NCBI GenBank assembly: GCA_944470555.2
Contig: OX104127.1
Span: forward strand, 162,043,276 to 162,107,275
Source: Heterobilharzia americana
Taxonomy: Eukaryota > Platyhelminthes > Trematoda > Strigeidida > Schistosomatidae
Length of the DNA stretch: 64,000 nucleotides
Reading direction: 5' to 3'
Of the stretch, positions 1 to 11,993 are shown in pieces; the first letter of the stretch is position 1, and the number at the start of each line of letters is the position of its first letter. A program made the position numbers and the translations under genes. The notes below the pieces were generated by a model that was given only the letters and a program-made list of their open reading frames with translations, was not told the origin of the DNA and made no database searches.

Positions 1-3000
1 GATGTGTCGCGGTAGGGCATTCCATTAGGCGCATACTCTCATGCAGAAAAAAATGGACATGAGTGCGATATTAGTTCTCTGCTATGTTATCTTGATGGGG
101 TTTCCTCGTTAAAACCGCTGTGTCGCAGGCAAGGTTGATGTGTCTGCATGGTTTATCTGATGAGCGACCTTGTAGGCTACAATAAGGCCGACCCTCTTCC
201 TACAATGACCAGAAGTAACAGGTTTAGTTGTTGAAGTCCTTCAGAATATGCCTTCCCCGCTAGTCCCACAACTGATTTTGTTGCAGTTCTTTGTATTTTT
301 TCAAGGAGATTGGGGCCTCTCTTTAGTGCTGGGGGGCAACCGTATTGAAGACCTTCAGATGCGGCCGCACGTGACTTGAAAACGGCGAGGAAGCGTCCGG
401 GATGAGGGTGCCAAGCTGCCTACGCAGAAGTTGCAGAATGGCAATGGCTCTAGTTGCCATGTCTTTGTAGTTGGAGCTGCTGTTCAAGGTGCAGGAGAAG
501 CTGAGCCCCAAATCTTTCTCCGTGGACACTCCGGCGATAGCACGGTTGCTCAACATGCGATGGAAGTCGGTCTTAGTTGCTTCGTAATCACTGATGTGCA
601 TTACTTCGCAATTTTCCAGCTTGAAGCTCACGCCATTTCCTGATGACCAGAGTTCGAGTTGCTGCAAGTCCTTTCGTAGTGCTGTACAGTCAGCTTCTTC
701 TTTTACCACCCTCTAAATTTTAATATCGTCAGTGAGGAGGAGGATGGATGAGGATATCTTGTCTGGCAGGTGGCCCTAGGATTGCTCTTTGCGATACTCT
801 TGACGTCGAGGGTCTGCACTCACGCCTTATTCCGTTTAATTTGGTGCAGAACTGCCTCCCCTCCAGATACTGCTTAAACCAAGAGAGCAGGGGTTCACTC
901 ACACAAGCTGGCATGATCTTGTGAGGCAGGACCGTGGGTAGGATACTGTCAAATGTTTTGGCTAGGTCGAGAAATACAACATGTACCGGTTTTCTGTTGG
1001 CCCAGCTAAGTATCCAGTCTTCCCAGGTGGTTAGTTGGTGGAACATGAGCGACCACTCCAAAATCCATGTTGAGCAGCATGCACAGTGTTTTCCCTATTG
1101 AGGAATTCCCAGACAGTGTCAGCTACCAGGTTTTCCAACACTTCCGACGCTGCAGGGAGCAGGGCGACTGACCTGTAGTTACCAGGGCTTCTTCCGTCTC
1201 CCCTCTTGAAGATGGGTGACAAGATGGCGCATTTCCATTCTTTTGGGAGTTTGCATGACTCTAGTGAATGTTTGAAGAGGTTGCGGATTGATTTTGCAGA
1301 CAACTCGGCGAAGTTTTTTAGGGTCACCAGTTTTCGGTTGTGGCATCCAGGGGAACTGCCCGGACGTAACCCAGATAGATTCTCCAACGATTTTCTCTCT
1401 GTGATTGGGATGTGGCACAGGTATTCGTTATTTATGACCTGGTCTGTGTCGTAACGAGTCGGTTTGGATTTGGTGCTGGTACTAGGTTGGGCTTGGAAGA
1501 GGGGGCTCAGAAGCTCAGCAATCTCTGGAGTTCTTAGTACACTCCTGTCAGGACCTATGATAAGATTCACTCCCTTGCTGGTCCACTTTCTTCTCAACAT
1601 AAAGCGGTACAGGTTTTGGGGATTGCTTTGTAACCTCTCCTCCAGGTTTGTTTGATAGGAGAATCTGTCGCTACGCACTCTAATGTTACAGCGGTTGCGG
1701 ATCCTTTTGTAGTTCAAAAAGTCGGACTCCCTGCGTAATGAACGCCACTTGAACCAAACCTGCTTCTTGCTCTGAGTTGGCCTCTCCATCCAACTCTTTA
1801 GCCATGAGGTTCTGACTGACAGTCCATGTGTTATCTCTGGTACACTGTGACTGATGGCCCAGCGATTATTCTCTTCACTTGTAACCAGTGTTCATCTATT
1901 GTGTGATGGGCCCGTCCCACTGTTCCATTCATGAGATAGCCCTCATGGTCTCGTAGTCAGCCTTGCTGTGGCAGGTGAAGGTTTTGGGTGTCTCTGGTTG
2001 CAGGGCCTCCCCAGTGATCATGGAGAAGATTACTACTGCGTGGTCACTGAGGGAGGTTGGATGCATACATCCCCAGTGAGAAGGTCGTCGTTTGTCAGAA
2101 CGTAGTCAAGGTACTATGAGTTTCCGTCAGGTCCCCAGCGTGTGGCACTACCCACTTTCTCTGAGAAGCTGGCGGTCTTAATTGCATTCTTCGGTTTCTG
2201 ACCGAAGGACCTGGTGTGTCTCCCTTCCGCCCCGAAGAGGATGGGTGGGGTACTGAAGTTACCGGCAATGATTATGGAATCTTAATCTGCAGGGGAAGTC
2301 GTCAAGATTGCTTTGATGACCATTTCCTTATGTGCAGAGGAGCTGGTGGGGGACCGATATATGACTCGGAGCAGGTATTTGGTATAGTGGGTACTGAGGT
2401 TGTACCACGGAGATTCTGGAGCTGGGTTACGGGTGGTGTCGTCAACCGCCCCTGGCTTTTAAACGGAAGCCCGCATGGAAGGCCACGCCCCCTCCTGCTG
2501 GGAGCCGTCTGTGCCTGCGGAAGAGTTCTATGCCACTAACGTGCGTCCCTTCATTGAGATGTCTGGCGGGAGCCGGGTTTCAGCGATAAATATGGTGTCA
2601 GAGTGCTGACGTTCACACGGCGTCCTCATCTCTGCCACTTTCCCTCAACCCCCCTAACGTTGCTATACATACATGTTAGGGTGTGCCCGGTGAGAGGGGA
2701 GGGCTGGTTGTGTATTTTCGCGGGGGAAGCACTTACGTGGTCGGGTCTAGCGTCACCAGTCCTCATAGGACTGGCACTGTTCCGTTTTTTTGTGTTTCGT
2801 TTTCAACTTGGGTGGGGGCTGTGGCAGCGGATGCCTCTTTACTCGATGTATCTGACTCACTGGTCGGTGCCTGCGTGAGAACCACTGACTCTAGGGCTCT
2901 TGGCGGTTACAGTCCCTCCTCTTGCCTCGCGAGCCTAGTCTTACTTTCATGCATGCGCACTGAGCCACCCATGCGGTTTTTCACACTGTCACACGCGTGA

Positions 3001-3480
3001 GGAAGGCATATGAGCCGATTTGGACGGCGAGTAGTCTGCAGGTGGGCATGGACTCGAGGTGTGCTGGTCTTGGCAGTCTACTGACGCTGTTGGCCGGTAT
3101 ACTGTCAAGGCAGACTTCGGTCGAGAGCCACTACCATTGCTGGATGTCGTGGAAGCACCGATCTCCGGCCGGGCGGTCGGTTAGCAGTTCTGGAATCCCG
3201 CATACAACTATCGTGTTGTTTCTGTCTAGGTTCTCAGCAGCTGATTTTCTCTCCCCTCTCTGACTAACCGTGGCTAGTTAGGCCTGGCCCGAGTTTCGCC
3301 GGTATTCACAGCGTCCGATTGGTGCGAGGGAAGGGGATTGTCATCGGACTCTTGGCGGTGTTCGAGCTAGTGTAAACCAACCAATACCTTCGCACTCACT
3401 TCTAGGTCCTGCGGAACGGTCCCAGATCTTTGGTGGATCCCGGCCTTTTGTGATGCAGACCACACTAGTATCGCAGGAAA
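1..3480 (-). mobile_element. CR1-type LINE, decayed antisense copy, 3' end cut by window edge
   Basis: On the minus strand this stretch matches the CR1 copy at 6,700-11,943 in the same order, but with many substitutions, stops and frameshifts. The end of ORF1 lies near 2,900-3,480, the endonuclease near 1,900-2,900, and reverse transcriptase (RT) from about 1,790 down to 730, followed by the C-terminal region to about 1. The longest open piece (1,031-1,789) carries the RT entry block with LPKEWK and AILSPIF. The next piece (729-1,061) has VVFLDLAKTFDS, equivalent to the RT motif with the first catalytic Asp. The FADD box is disrupted near 720. The element's 3' end lies left of the window. The 3,300-3,480 limit is soft because similarity fades. 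It is an old copy and is not expected to be mobile. The CR1 clade is assigned by ORF layout and RT type, which is inference. Confidence 0.85.
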
Positions 3481-4319
3481 CAAGTGTAAGTTTCAAGTGA
3501 CCATCCTTAAATATGCCACTAAACATTCCACCCATATCGATAGGACTATTGTAAGCCTTGTCGCCATGAGTAAGAGGAATAATGTTATGTCACATGTAGT
3601 TCGACCGCTTCTGAAGGGATGCTGATAGGGTGTAATAATAATAACAGTGATAATGTGTTCTAGATGAGCTGGCTGGTATACCACCCTCTTCACTTTTCAT
3701 AGGCAGCATTGGCAACTCTCCTTTATCGTAACTGCGCATCAAACATGACTACTATTATTTGTACAGATAATCTTTCCGACATTTTCCTTCTTTCATTCGT
3801 CGGACCTACCCAAACTTTCTTTGTTCAAGAGCACCTGCTTTCGCTTGCCCCTTTCTCCCTAAATTTTCTTCCTTTGTCTATCCCACAAACTGACCAATGT
3901 TTTCGTGACAAACCGAGGACTTAGCTATCAATGTGTTTTTGGAGTACCCCGCCGACACCACGGTCCCAGGAAAGAGGTTGCATCCATCGAAAAATTCAGC
4001 CAATGATAATGATATATTTCGAATAATGAATTATACCAACACATGCCATTTTTGCAGGCAGTATCCAAATGTTGTTTCCTTACTGAGGCTGTAAAAGTTT
4101 GGAAAGAAACAAATCATTATGTCTTCTGGAGTAAACAGCTGTTTAGATGTATTGCTGGTCACAATCATCCGCTGCATATGCCCGGGCGGCATAAGACAAG
4201 TGACTGGATCTATTTTACCGAAAATGATTAAAGACCTGGAGTGGATACGCAAGTTCCGAAATCGAAGGCGACAGACATGGCATCTGTAGACAGTCGAACC
4301 TCGGAGGGATTATATCATA
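3481..4319. other. Unassigned spacer between CR1 copies
   Basis: I see no convincing gene or recognised repeat here. Short open frames at 3,709-3,924 and 4,031-4,252 lack any familiar motif and look like chance. The left edge may still hold diverged 5' sequence of the CR1 copy that ends near 3,480. Confidence 0.4.
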
Positions 4320-5810
4320 AAGACTTTGGGGCACTGAAATCAAGGGAATCATAGGGAGCTTGAATCCAGACGCATTTTCAAGGGTTGATGATATTCACCC
4401 GAGAGTACTCAGAGGGTTTGCTTATGTCACAACTGTCCTGCCGGCAAACCTACCCAAGCGTTCGCTTCCAGAAATAAATTGTCGCCCTGCCGGAAACGAG
4501 TGGAAATGAACTGCTTGCCTCCAGCCACAGACCTACCTTCCTGGCCTCTTCAGTCTCAGAAATAATGGAGAGAAAGGTTCTTGACCCGTTGAGTGACTAT
4601 TTACAGCAGAAATCAATCCTAACCAACGGTTAACATGGATTCTTACCTGAAAATTCATGTAATACCAACCTGTTGATAGCGTGCATAGCTAGACTCAGAG
4701 CTAAGCAAAAAACACCCGTTCTTATTTGGCCGCTTGACTTCTCTCAGGTCTTCGGTGGCAATAACCATGGCATCTTGTGCAAGAAGCTTCAGCTCATGAA
4801 AGAGAACATAAAATTACCCAGTCAGATCAACTTTCCGTTGCAAGTGGCTTCTCCCCGTCTATTTAGTTTCATACGCTGAGTGAGCTGCCTCTGAATTCCA
4901 TTCTTGGTACGCTGTTGTTCTCTGCCTTGATAAATGACACACCAATAGCTCAAAATTCTCATTCACCAATATATGCCGATGATCTGAAGATTCGGCATGA
5001 GATATAAATATCCATGAGTGTTTCGGTCATCAAGGAAGACCTCCCTAAAGCTGTTAATTGAGCAACTGGAAACCTGCGCCCTTCGAACATGGAGAAGTTT
5101 GAGATAATGGCTGCGGACAAACACAGATGCGCTTCTATTTCTTGCTCAGTGGGGGAAATAAATACCTGGTATTCAAACAGTGAAGGAGATCTAGGGGCAC
5201 CCTGCGTGAAACTTGTGGAGCTTCTGTCTGCTGTCGCCTTGCGGTCAGCATAACATATAAGGCCTTGAAATTTCTCTGTTGAACTGCATGGGGTCTAACT
5301 CCCGCACTTTCCACTGCAGTGTATGGATCATTATTCGTCCACATCCGGAAGAAAACGCTTTTTGTGCTCCTACACCTGAAGTAGCGCACAGTCGTCCCAG
5401 GACGGCTTAAATGAAGAGCTATGGACTGGAGTGACCTGGCTAAGCAGCCGTTTCACCCAGATCGCTTACTAGTCTTTAGGCTTCCCATAGTACGGTATAA
5501 GGGGATCAGGGGAGAAGCGGCTTTGGTGTACCATATCGCTCATAACCCCCTTCACCCTTACTCATGGTTTGTAAGCCCTAATCCCAAGCACCAACCTAAA
5601 TGTCTTCTCTGAAGAGTATAGCAAAAGACAACATGTTTGATGGCCCACAATAGGTCGTTCAAATTCAGCGTATGTTAACTTTTGAGCTCCCTCCCGGAAG
5701 TTGTCACGGTCCGCTCTTCACATGAGATAAAATAGCGGATAGACTTACACTTGGAGTCTTGTGGTGTTGCGATCCATACGTCACACAGAATCTTAAAGAC
5801 CACAGTTAGT
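4320..5810 (+). mobile_element. Heavily decayed CR1/Jockey-like LINE relic
   Basis: Translating the plus strand across several frames recovers, in order, the usual RT landmarks of CR1-like elements. They are DDIHPRVLRG near 4,390 (the pre-RT block that normally reads PGPDDIHP), an RT entry region near 4,500-4,640, a weak LDFSQ(V)F equivalent near 4,735-4,755, ALINDTPI near 4,925, and YADDLKI at about 4,974-4,994, which is the catalytic YADD box. After that comes C-terminal LINE sequence to about 5,800. Stops interrupt every frame. It is clearly a different, older family than the CR1 copies on either side. Confidence 0.7.
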
Positions 5811-5884
5811 ATCCCCTCTTACAGGCAGCTGACTGTTTGATAAGTGACTGACACTTTATGATCACTGAAGTTATAATTAAAATT

Positions 5885-5965
5885 TGGGGGACGGCAGGAT
5901 TCGAAAAAGACCACGGTTTTTCGGATTCTTGCTCTACCGACTGAGCTGTAAATTCTGTGGTTATC
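5885..5965 (-). repeat. tRNA-derived SINE head
   Basis: The minus strand reads like a tRNA. It has a D-arm (GCTCAGTCGGTAGAGC, an A-box type promoter) followed about 30 bases later by TTCGAATCCTGCC (B-box/T-arm). The acceptor stem does not pair well, so it is more likely a tRNA-derived SINE head than a working tRNA gene. A similar tRNA-like unit lies at 15,270-15,340. Confidence 0.55.
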
Positions 5966-6700
5966 TAAATTTTCGCTTCGCCTTTGACTAACCCCAGCCG
6001 GAAATCAATTGGTTTACAGCACCTTGTAAAAATATATTGGATATTCGAACTTTGAATGCAAGTTCGCCAAGCCGTTGTTACCTGAGTTAGTCAGACTGAT
6101 GATAATGGATTAGTTTTGCCCTGTCAGCTGTTTCAGAACCAGGAAAATAACAGTGATCATTCGGAGCAGAGAACGTATTCTTATAAGACAGAAACCACAT
6201 GATGGATTCAGGACAGTGGCAGTGGCGCGCTCCTTGAATAGTGACGTGTTTTCTCTCGTCTCTCAGCTTTTGGATTTTTCCACATTGAAAAACTCCCACT
6301 TACAATACTCAATCTAAAAAGATCGAACGTTTGCAGCACTTCTGTCCGTCCACGCACCTCACCCCTGCGTATTCGTCAGCCCACTTCTCAACAGTTGAAA
6401 ATTGGCATTATTATTCCTTTGAACCAACCGGTCCACCTCCTGTCAGTGGTTCTTGGGCGTTTCAACTGCCAAACTGCCTTAGCTCTCGGTTCTCCTCGGA
6501 GGTCATTCCCCAGGAAATATCTTTCCTGGTTATACATACGCATCTGGAGCTTACGGTTAAACTCGTTGGTCAAGAGCAGAGGATCAAGTGACAAGTGTCT
6601 GAAGGTGAGCCAACATAAATTATCTTCCCTTTTCTATTCTGTCCTTTTGCTGCATTCAGTCTTCAACCCTCTTATTGTTGTTAACTACTTGTTTTCCCAA
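5966..6700. other. Unassigned; possibly CR1 5' UTR on the right
   Basis: No gene was recognised. The last few hundred bases before 6,721 are likely 5' UTR of the CR1 element that follows, since ORF1 needs a leader, but no 5' terminus can be placed from sequence alone. Confidence 0.4.
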
Positions 6701-6720
6701 GAAGTTTATATCATAGCGAC

Positions 6721-8322
6721 ATGTCTGCCCAAAACGCTAGGTCTGAAGCTTTGACACGGATAACGCGGTCGTGCACAAAAACGGCCAAAAACACCCTAGA
6801 CAACACACTAGTCTGTACTAGAATACAAACAGAGGTAGGGCAGAACACCGAACTTCTAAAGAAGTGGCCAACCCATGTTTCTAGAATTCCAGTAGCCATC
6901 AGACAGGTGACACAGAGTAGCACTAGCCCGTCACAAACTAGTCCTATCTTGAGCAAGGATCATACCATGCCTGGAAATAGAAGACGACGTAAAAGGCTTC
7001 AGCACAAGGCAGCCACAGGCAGTTCGTCACAATCCGTAGCACCTAATTCATGCAAGGAATGCTGTATTACGACACCCGATGGCTGCAGTGTTTGCACCAA
7101 AGTTGTTTCGGTAGTCGATGAGGCATTTGCATGCAACCTATGTCAACGATGGGCGCATTGCCACTGCGACACCAAAGTCCCCCGACAATACTATAAGCTG
7201 ATGAAGAGACAACCATGCAAGTGGTTCTGGTACATCTGTCCAGAGTGCAGGAAAATGCCCGCACTCCGCACAGAAAGCCTGAAGGAGATGCTCTCCGCCA
7301 CGCAAAAGCTACCAGCACCCTCGAATAAAGTAGGGTTAACACCAAAAGATAACACAGAGAGACCTGGAAACAGACCTAGAGCTCCAGCTGTGGGCACGCC
7401 ACCTCGCGTGGGGACCATATTAGGTCAAGTCTCCATACCTCCTACCCGGCCCCAGGGGACGTCAAGCGTATGGCCAAAGACATCGACCGCTAAAGCCTCT
7501 ACGAAACCCATTCCAAACACCTTACACACCGTGACTGAGAAACAACCAGTGGAATTACTCAAACCCATTGGGAAGTCAAGCGTGCCACCCACAACGAACC
7601 CAGGTCACAGGAGGACCAACTCGATCATTTTGTTCAACGTCGATGTATCGACAGACTCATTGTTGGTCGAGAGGGAACGGTTTGACAGCCGAATGTGGAC
7701 CGACTACTGTCAGATGCTAGGACTCCCTCCCCTCCCTGCAACTTTATGTCGCCTTTCTCGAGGAAGCCGTGCACCCCGAGATAAGCCACCCCCTTTACGT
7801 GTGTCCCTAAATACTACCAAAGAGGCTGAAGACACACTCCTCCTCTCGCGACAACCGGACGTTGTTAATGCCTGTAAAATTCGGGCCAGGCCTGACAAGC
7901 CATGGTCAATAAGAGAGGAGGAGAGAAAGTCAGCGGTTGGAAATCCCAACAGAAACAACACTATAGTTGTACATGGGATTCCAGAATTGCCAAGTGACCG
8001 CTCGGTCAAAGATCGGTACTTTCATGACGTCCAACAATGGCAATGGCTCTCAACCAAAGTTGGTCTCAACAGTATACCGGCCAACAGCGTCAGTAGACTG
8101 CCAAGGCCAGCGCACCTGAAGACCATACCCAATCCCAGACTACTCGCCGTCCAGTTCGACTCATATGCCTCCCTCACAGACGTTCTACAGGCATGGTATA
8201 ATGCGAAGGATCGCATGGGTGGCTCAATACGTATATGTGAAAGTAAGCCTAGACCCACAAGGCAAGAGGAGAGACGACAACCACCAAGACCCTGGAGTCA
8301 GTGGTCGTCACACAGGCGCTGA
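6721..8322 (+). CDS. CR1 LINE ORF1 protein with PHD-like zinc finger
   Basis: This is a 533-residue open frame. Residues about 111-178 hold a Cys/His-rich block: CKECC, CSVC, CNLCQRWAHCHC and CPECRKM, with the WxHxxC pattern typical of a PHD-type finger. The N-terminal 100 residues are basic and low in complexity. Residues 180-300 are Pro/Ser/Thr-rich, and the C-terminal half has no motif I can name. CR1-group ORF1 proteins bind element RNA and often carry zinc fingers, so an RNA-binding or chaperone role is inferred. ORF2 follows after a 192-bp gap. The ATG at 6,721 was chosen because it is the first in the frame. There is no internal stop, unlike the antisense copy at the left edge. Confidence 0.8.
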   Translation: MSAQNARSEALTRITRSCTKTAKNTLDNTLVCTRIQTEVGQNTELLKKWPTHVSRIPVAIRQVTQSSTSPSQTSPILSKDHTMPGNRRRRKRLQHKAATGSSSQSVAPNSCKECCITTPDGCSVCTKVVSVVDEAFACNLCQRWAHCHCDTKVPRQYYKLMKRQPCKWFWYICPECRKMPALRTESLKEMLSATQKLPAPSNKVGLTPKDNTERPGNRPRAPAVGTPPRVGTILGQVSIPPTRPQGTSSVWPKTSTAKASTKPIPNTLHTVTEKQPVELLKPIGKSSVPPTTNPGHRRTNSIILFNVDVSTDSLLVERERFDSRMWTDYCQMLGLPPLPATLCRLSRGSRAPRDKPPPLRVSLNTTKEAEDTLLLSRQPDVVNACKIRARPDKPWSIREEERKSAVGNPNRNNTIVVHGIPELPSDRSVKDRYFHDVQQWQWLSTKVGLNSIPANSVSRLPRPAHLKTIPNPRLLAVQFDSYASLTDVLQAWYNAKDRMGGSIRICESKPRPTRQEERRQPPRPWSQWSSHRR

Positions 8323-8514
8323 CCAGTGAGTTAGATACATCAAGTAAAGAAGCTACCACTGCCACAGCCCCCACCCAAGTTAATAACAAAACACCAAAAA
8401 ACGGAACAATGCCAGTCCTATGAGGACTGGCGAGGGTAGACCCAACCACATAAGCTGTCATCCTGCGAAAATACACAACCAGACCTCCCCCTCACCAGGC
8501 ACACTCTAATATGT

Positions 8515-11411
8515 ATGTACAGCAACGTTAGGGGGCTAAGAGGGAAGGTAGCAGAAATGAGGACGCTGCGTGCACATCAGCACTCCGACATCATATTCAT
8601 CACCGAATCCTGGCTCTCGCCAGACATCTCCGACGAAGAGATGCATGTTACTGGCATGGAACTCTTCCGCAGGGACAGGGAACATAGAGCAGGAGGAGGA
8701 GTGGCTATCTACGTAAACTCTTGTTTAAAGGCAAGGATGGTTAGCGATACGGCCTTAACCCAGCTCCCAGAGTCCCTATGGTGCTACTTCACTCTCCACA
8801 GTACCAAATACCTGCTCGGAGTCATATATCGGTCCCCCACCTGCTCCCCTACACATAAGGAAATGATCATCAAGGCTATCTTAACGACTTCCTCTGCAAA
8901 TTACGATTCCGTAGTCATTGCCGGCGACTTCAACACCCCGTCCATCCTCTTCGAGACGGAAGGGAGACGCATCAGATCCTTCAATCAGAAGCTGAAGGAT
9001 GCAATTAAGACTGCTGGCCTCTCAGAGAAAGTGGGTGATGCTACACGCTGGGGACCTAACGGAAACGCATCGCGCCTTGACTACGTTCTGACGAACGATG
9101 AACTTCTCATTGAGGATGTTTGCATCCAACCTCCCCTTGGCCTCAGTGACCACGCTGTAATCACCTTCTCCATGATAACTAGGGAGGCTCTGCAACTGGA
9201 GACGCCCAACACCTTCCCTTGCTACAGCAAGGCCAACTATGAGACCATGAGGGACTACCTCATGAATGCATCATGGCCAGTGGACTGGACTCATCTCACA
9301 ATAGATGAACACTGGTTGGAGGTGAAGAAAATAATCACTGGGGCCATCAGTCACAGTGTACCAGAAGTAACACACAGACAATCAATGAGAACCTCATGGT
9401 TAAAGCGTGGGACAGAGAGGCTTATCCGGAGCAAGAAGCAGGCTTGGTTCAAGTGGCTTACATCACGCAGGGAGTCTGACTTCTTGAACTATAAAAGGAT
9501 TCGCAATCTCTGTAACATTAGAGTGCGTAACGACAGATTTTCCTACCAAACAAACTTGGCAGCGAGGTTACAAAGCAACCCCAAAAACCTGTACCGCTTC
9601 ATGTCAAGAAGAAAGTCGACCAGTAAGGGAGTGAATCTTGTCACAGGCCATGACGGGAGTGTGCTAAGCAGTCTAGAGATTGCCGAGCTTTTGAGCTCAC
9701 ACTTCCAAGCCCAACTCAGCACTGACACAAGATCCACACCGACTCGCCACGACACCGACCAGGTCGCAAATAACGAATACCTCTGTCACGTCTCTATTAC
9801 AGAGAAAAAGGTGTTCGAGAAGCTATCTAGGCTACGTCCGGGCAAGTCCCCTGGCTGCGATAATCTGAAACCAGTGGTTCTGAAAAACTGCGCCGAGGTG
9901 CTTACCAAACCACTTCGCAACCTCTTTGAGCACTCAATAGACTCGTGCAAACTCCCTAAAGAATGGAAGAGTGCCATCTTGTCACCCATCTTCAAGGGAG
10001 GAGACAGAAAAAACCCTGGCAGCTACAGGCCGATTGCCCTACTCCCTATTGTGTCGAAAGTGTTGGAAAGCCTGGTAGCTGACACCATCTGGGAATTCCT
10101 CAATAGAGAAAACACTGTCCACACTGCTCAGCACGGCTTTCGTAGTGGTCGCTCATGTGCCACCAACTTACTAACTGCCTGGGACGACTGGACACAAAGC
10201 TGGGATAATAGAAAACCTGTACATGCTGTATTTCTCGACCTAGCCAAAGCATTTGACAGTGTCCCACCCACAGTACTGCTTCACAAGATCATGTCAGCTG
10301 GTATAAGTGGACCCCTACTCTCTTGGTTCAAGGAGTACCTGGAAGGGAGGCAGTTCTGCACTAAAGTGAACAGAATAAGGTCGGAGTGGAGACCGTCGAC
10401 GTCAGGAGTATCCCAAGGAGCAATCCTAGGACCGCTTCTGTTCCTCCTCTTTGTCAACGATCTGCCAGACAAAATATCCTCACCCATCCTCCTCTTCGCT
10501 GACGACATAAAAATTTGGAGGGTGGTAAACGAAGAAGCCGACTGTGCAGCACTACAAAAGGACTTGCAGCAACTCGAGCTCTGGTCGTCGGAAAATGGTC
10601 TGAGCTTCAACTGGAAAAGTGCAAAGTAATGCACATCAGTAAAAATGAGGCAAGTACGACCGACTTCCAGTACATGTTGAGCAACCGTGCTATCACCAGA
10701 GTGTCCATGGAGAAAGATTTGGGGCTCAACTTCTCCGACACCTTGGACACCAGCTCCAACTACAAAGGTATGACAACCAGAGCGAACGCCATTCTACACT
10801 TTCTGCGTAGACAGCTTGGCGCCCTCACTCCCGAACTCTTCCTCACCATTTTCAAATCCTACGTGCGGCCGCACCTAGAGGTCTTCAATACGGTGGCTCC
10901 TCCAACACTCAAGAGAGACTCTAATCTCCTTGAAAGAATACAAAGAACTGCAACAAAATCAGTTGTGGGGCTAAGGGGAAAGACGTATCCTGAAAGACTT
11001 AAACACCTCAACCTATTTACCTTGGGTTATCGCAGGAAAAGGGGTGACCTCATTATGGCATACAAGATCGCCCATCAGGCAGACCATGCAAACAAATCAA
11101 TTTTGCCTGCAACTGAACGATCTTCACGAGGAAACCCCTTTAAGATAGCACACCAGAGAGCCAACACCACACTCAGGTCCAAATTTTTCTCCCTGAGAGT
11201 ATGTGCTTTATGGAATGCCTTACCGCGACACATCGTTATAGCTCCTTCAATCGACTCTTTCAAGAGGCGATTAGACAGTTATGTCACCTCGCATGGACTA
11301 CCACGGACGTACTCAGGTAGTCACCAACCTCAGTACCCCCAACTCCCTCCTAACTACCACTCACTATCTCTCTCCTTAATACACCCACATTACCTACTAA
11401 TTCTTCTGTAG
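8515..11411 (+). pseudogene. CR1 LINE ORF2: AP endonuclease plus reverse transcriptase, one frameshift
   Basis: The first frame (8,515-10,629, 704 codons) begins in the apurinic-type endonuclease. It shows NVRGLRG, the ITESWL motif with catalytic Glu near codon 33, VIAGDFNTP near codon 139, RLDYVL, and LSDHAVI with the catalytic His. RT follows from about codon 460: SYRPIALLP, HGFRSGRSC, VFLDLAKAFDS, SGVSQGAILGPLLFL and FADDIKIW. Near 10,611 a single missing base moves the reading into another frame, which stays open to 11,411 and holds the C-terminal region (YVRPHLE, LRGKTYPERL, WNALPRHIV). The break truncates the protein just after the RT palm. ORF2 nicks target DNA and copies element RNA there. 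An upstream non-ATG start is possible because the endonuclease begins very close to this ATG. Confidence 0.88.
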
Positions 11412-11509
11412 GAACCAAACCCACGCGACCATTCGGGCAATTCCCAAATACTTTTCTTTCGTTCTCATTTCTCTCTTCACCCCTTCTTTTATTCTCCTTC
11501 CCTTTCCTC

Positions 11510-11625
11510 TTCCCTACATTATTATTACTATTATTTTTATTTTTAATTTTATTTATTTTTTATTTTTTTTTTTATTTTTATTATTTTATTTTATTTATTT
11601 ATTTATTTTTTTTTTTTACTCTTCC
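11510..11625 (+). repeat. T/A-rich low-complexity tract in the CR1 3' UTR
   Basis: About 115 bases consist almost only of T and A (runs of TTTTATTTT type). It lies between the ORF2 stop and the element's 3' end. Confidence 0.8.
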
Positions 11626-11993
11626 TTATTTCTCTCTTCATTCCTTTACCACTACCTTAATATTCTCTTTCAGGTACCTACACAGACAGGAGTCACGGTT
11701 GTTCTCTAAACTTCCCAGCAGCCCGTAGCTCCCTAATCACTCTACAAATTACAACCTACTAACCCACAAAACATCCACCTCACCGAAGCTAAAAGCAAGA
11801 AAGCAGAGGGCATTTCCTCGTCCACTGCAGGAGTGAACCGAACAACTGGAACCAAGCCCTAAGAACTAGACGCGAGAGATCAAAAACTACTAGTTTTCTA
11901 CGCTCGCACTATCAATATTGGATATTGGATATTGGATTGGATAGGACTGATCCGCAAAAGTCGAAAGGCACGTTACCTTTATGTCCAGACATA

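Larger units (their letters stand above)
6700..11943 (+). mobile_element. Nearly intact CR1-type LINE with ORF1, ORF2 and 3' repeat tail
   Basis: The element has a PHD-finger ORF1 (6,721-8,322), then ORF2 with AP endonuclease and RT (8,515-11,411, one frameshift), then a 3' UTR rich in T/A (11,510-11,620). The end is marked by short tandem copies of ATATTGG at about 11,914-11,943. CR1 elements typically end in short tandem repeats rather than poly(A). It is in the same orientation as CHMP7, whose ATG is about 50 bp downstream. The 5' end is unplaced. The long open frames suggest a fairly recent insertion. Confidence 0.85.

Noticed and set aside
5885..5965. Functional tRNA gene
   Set aside because: D-arm and T-arm are present but the acceptor stem and anticodon arm do not pair well, and similar tRNA-like units are dispersed in the window as SINE parts.
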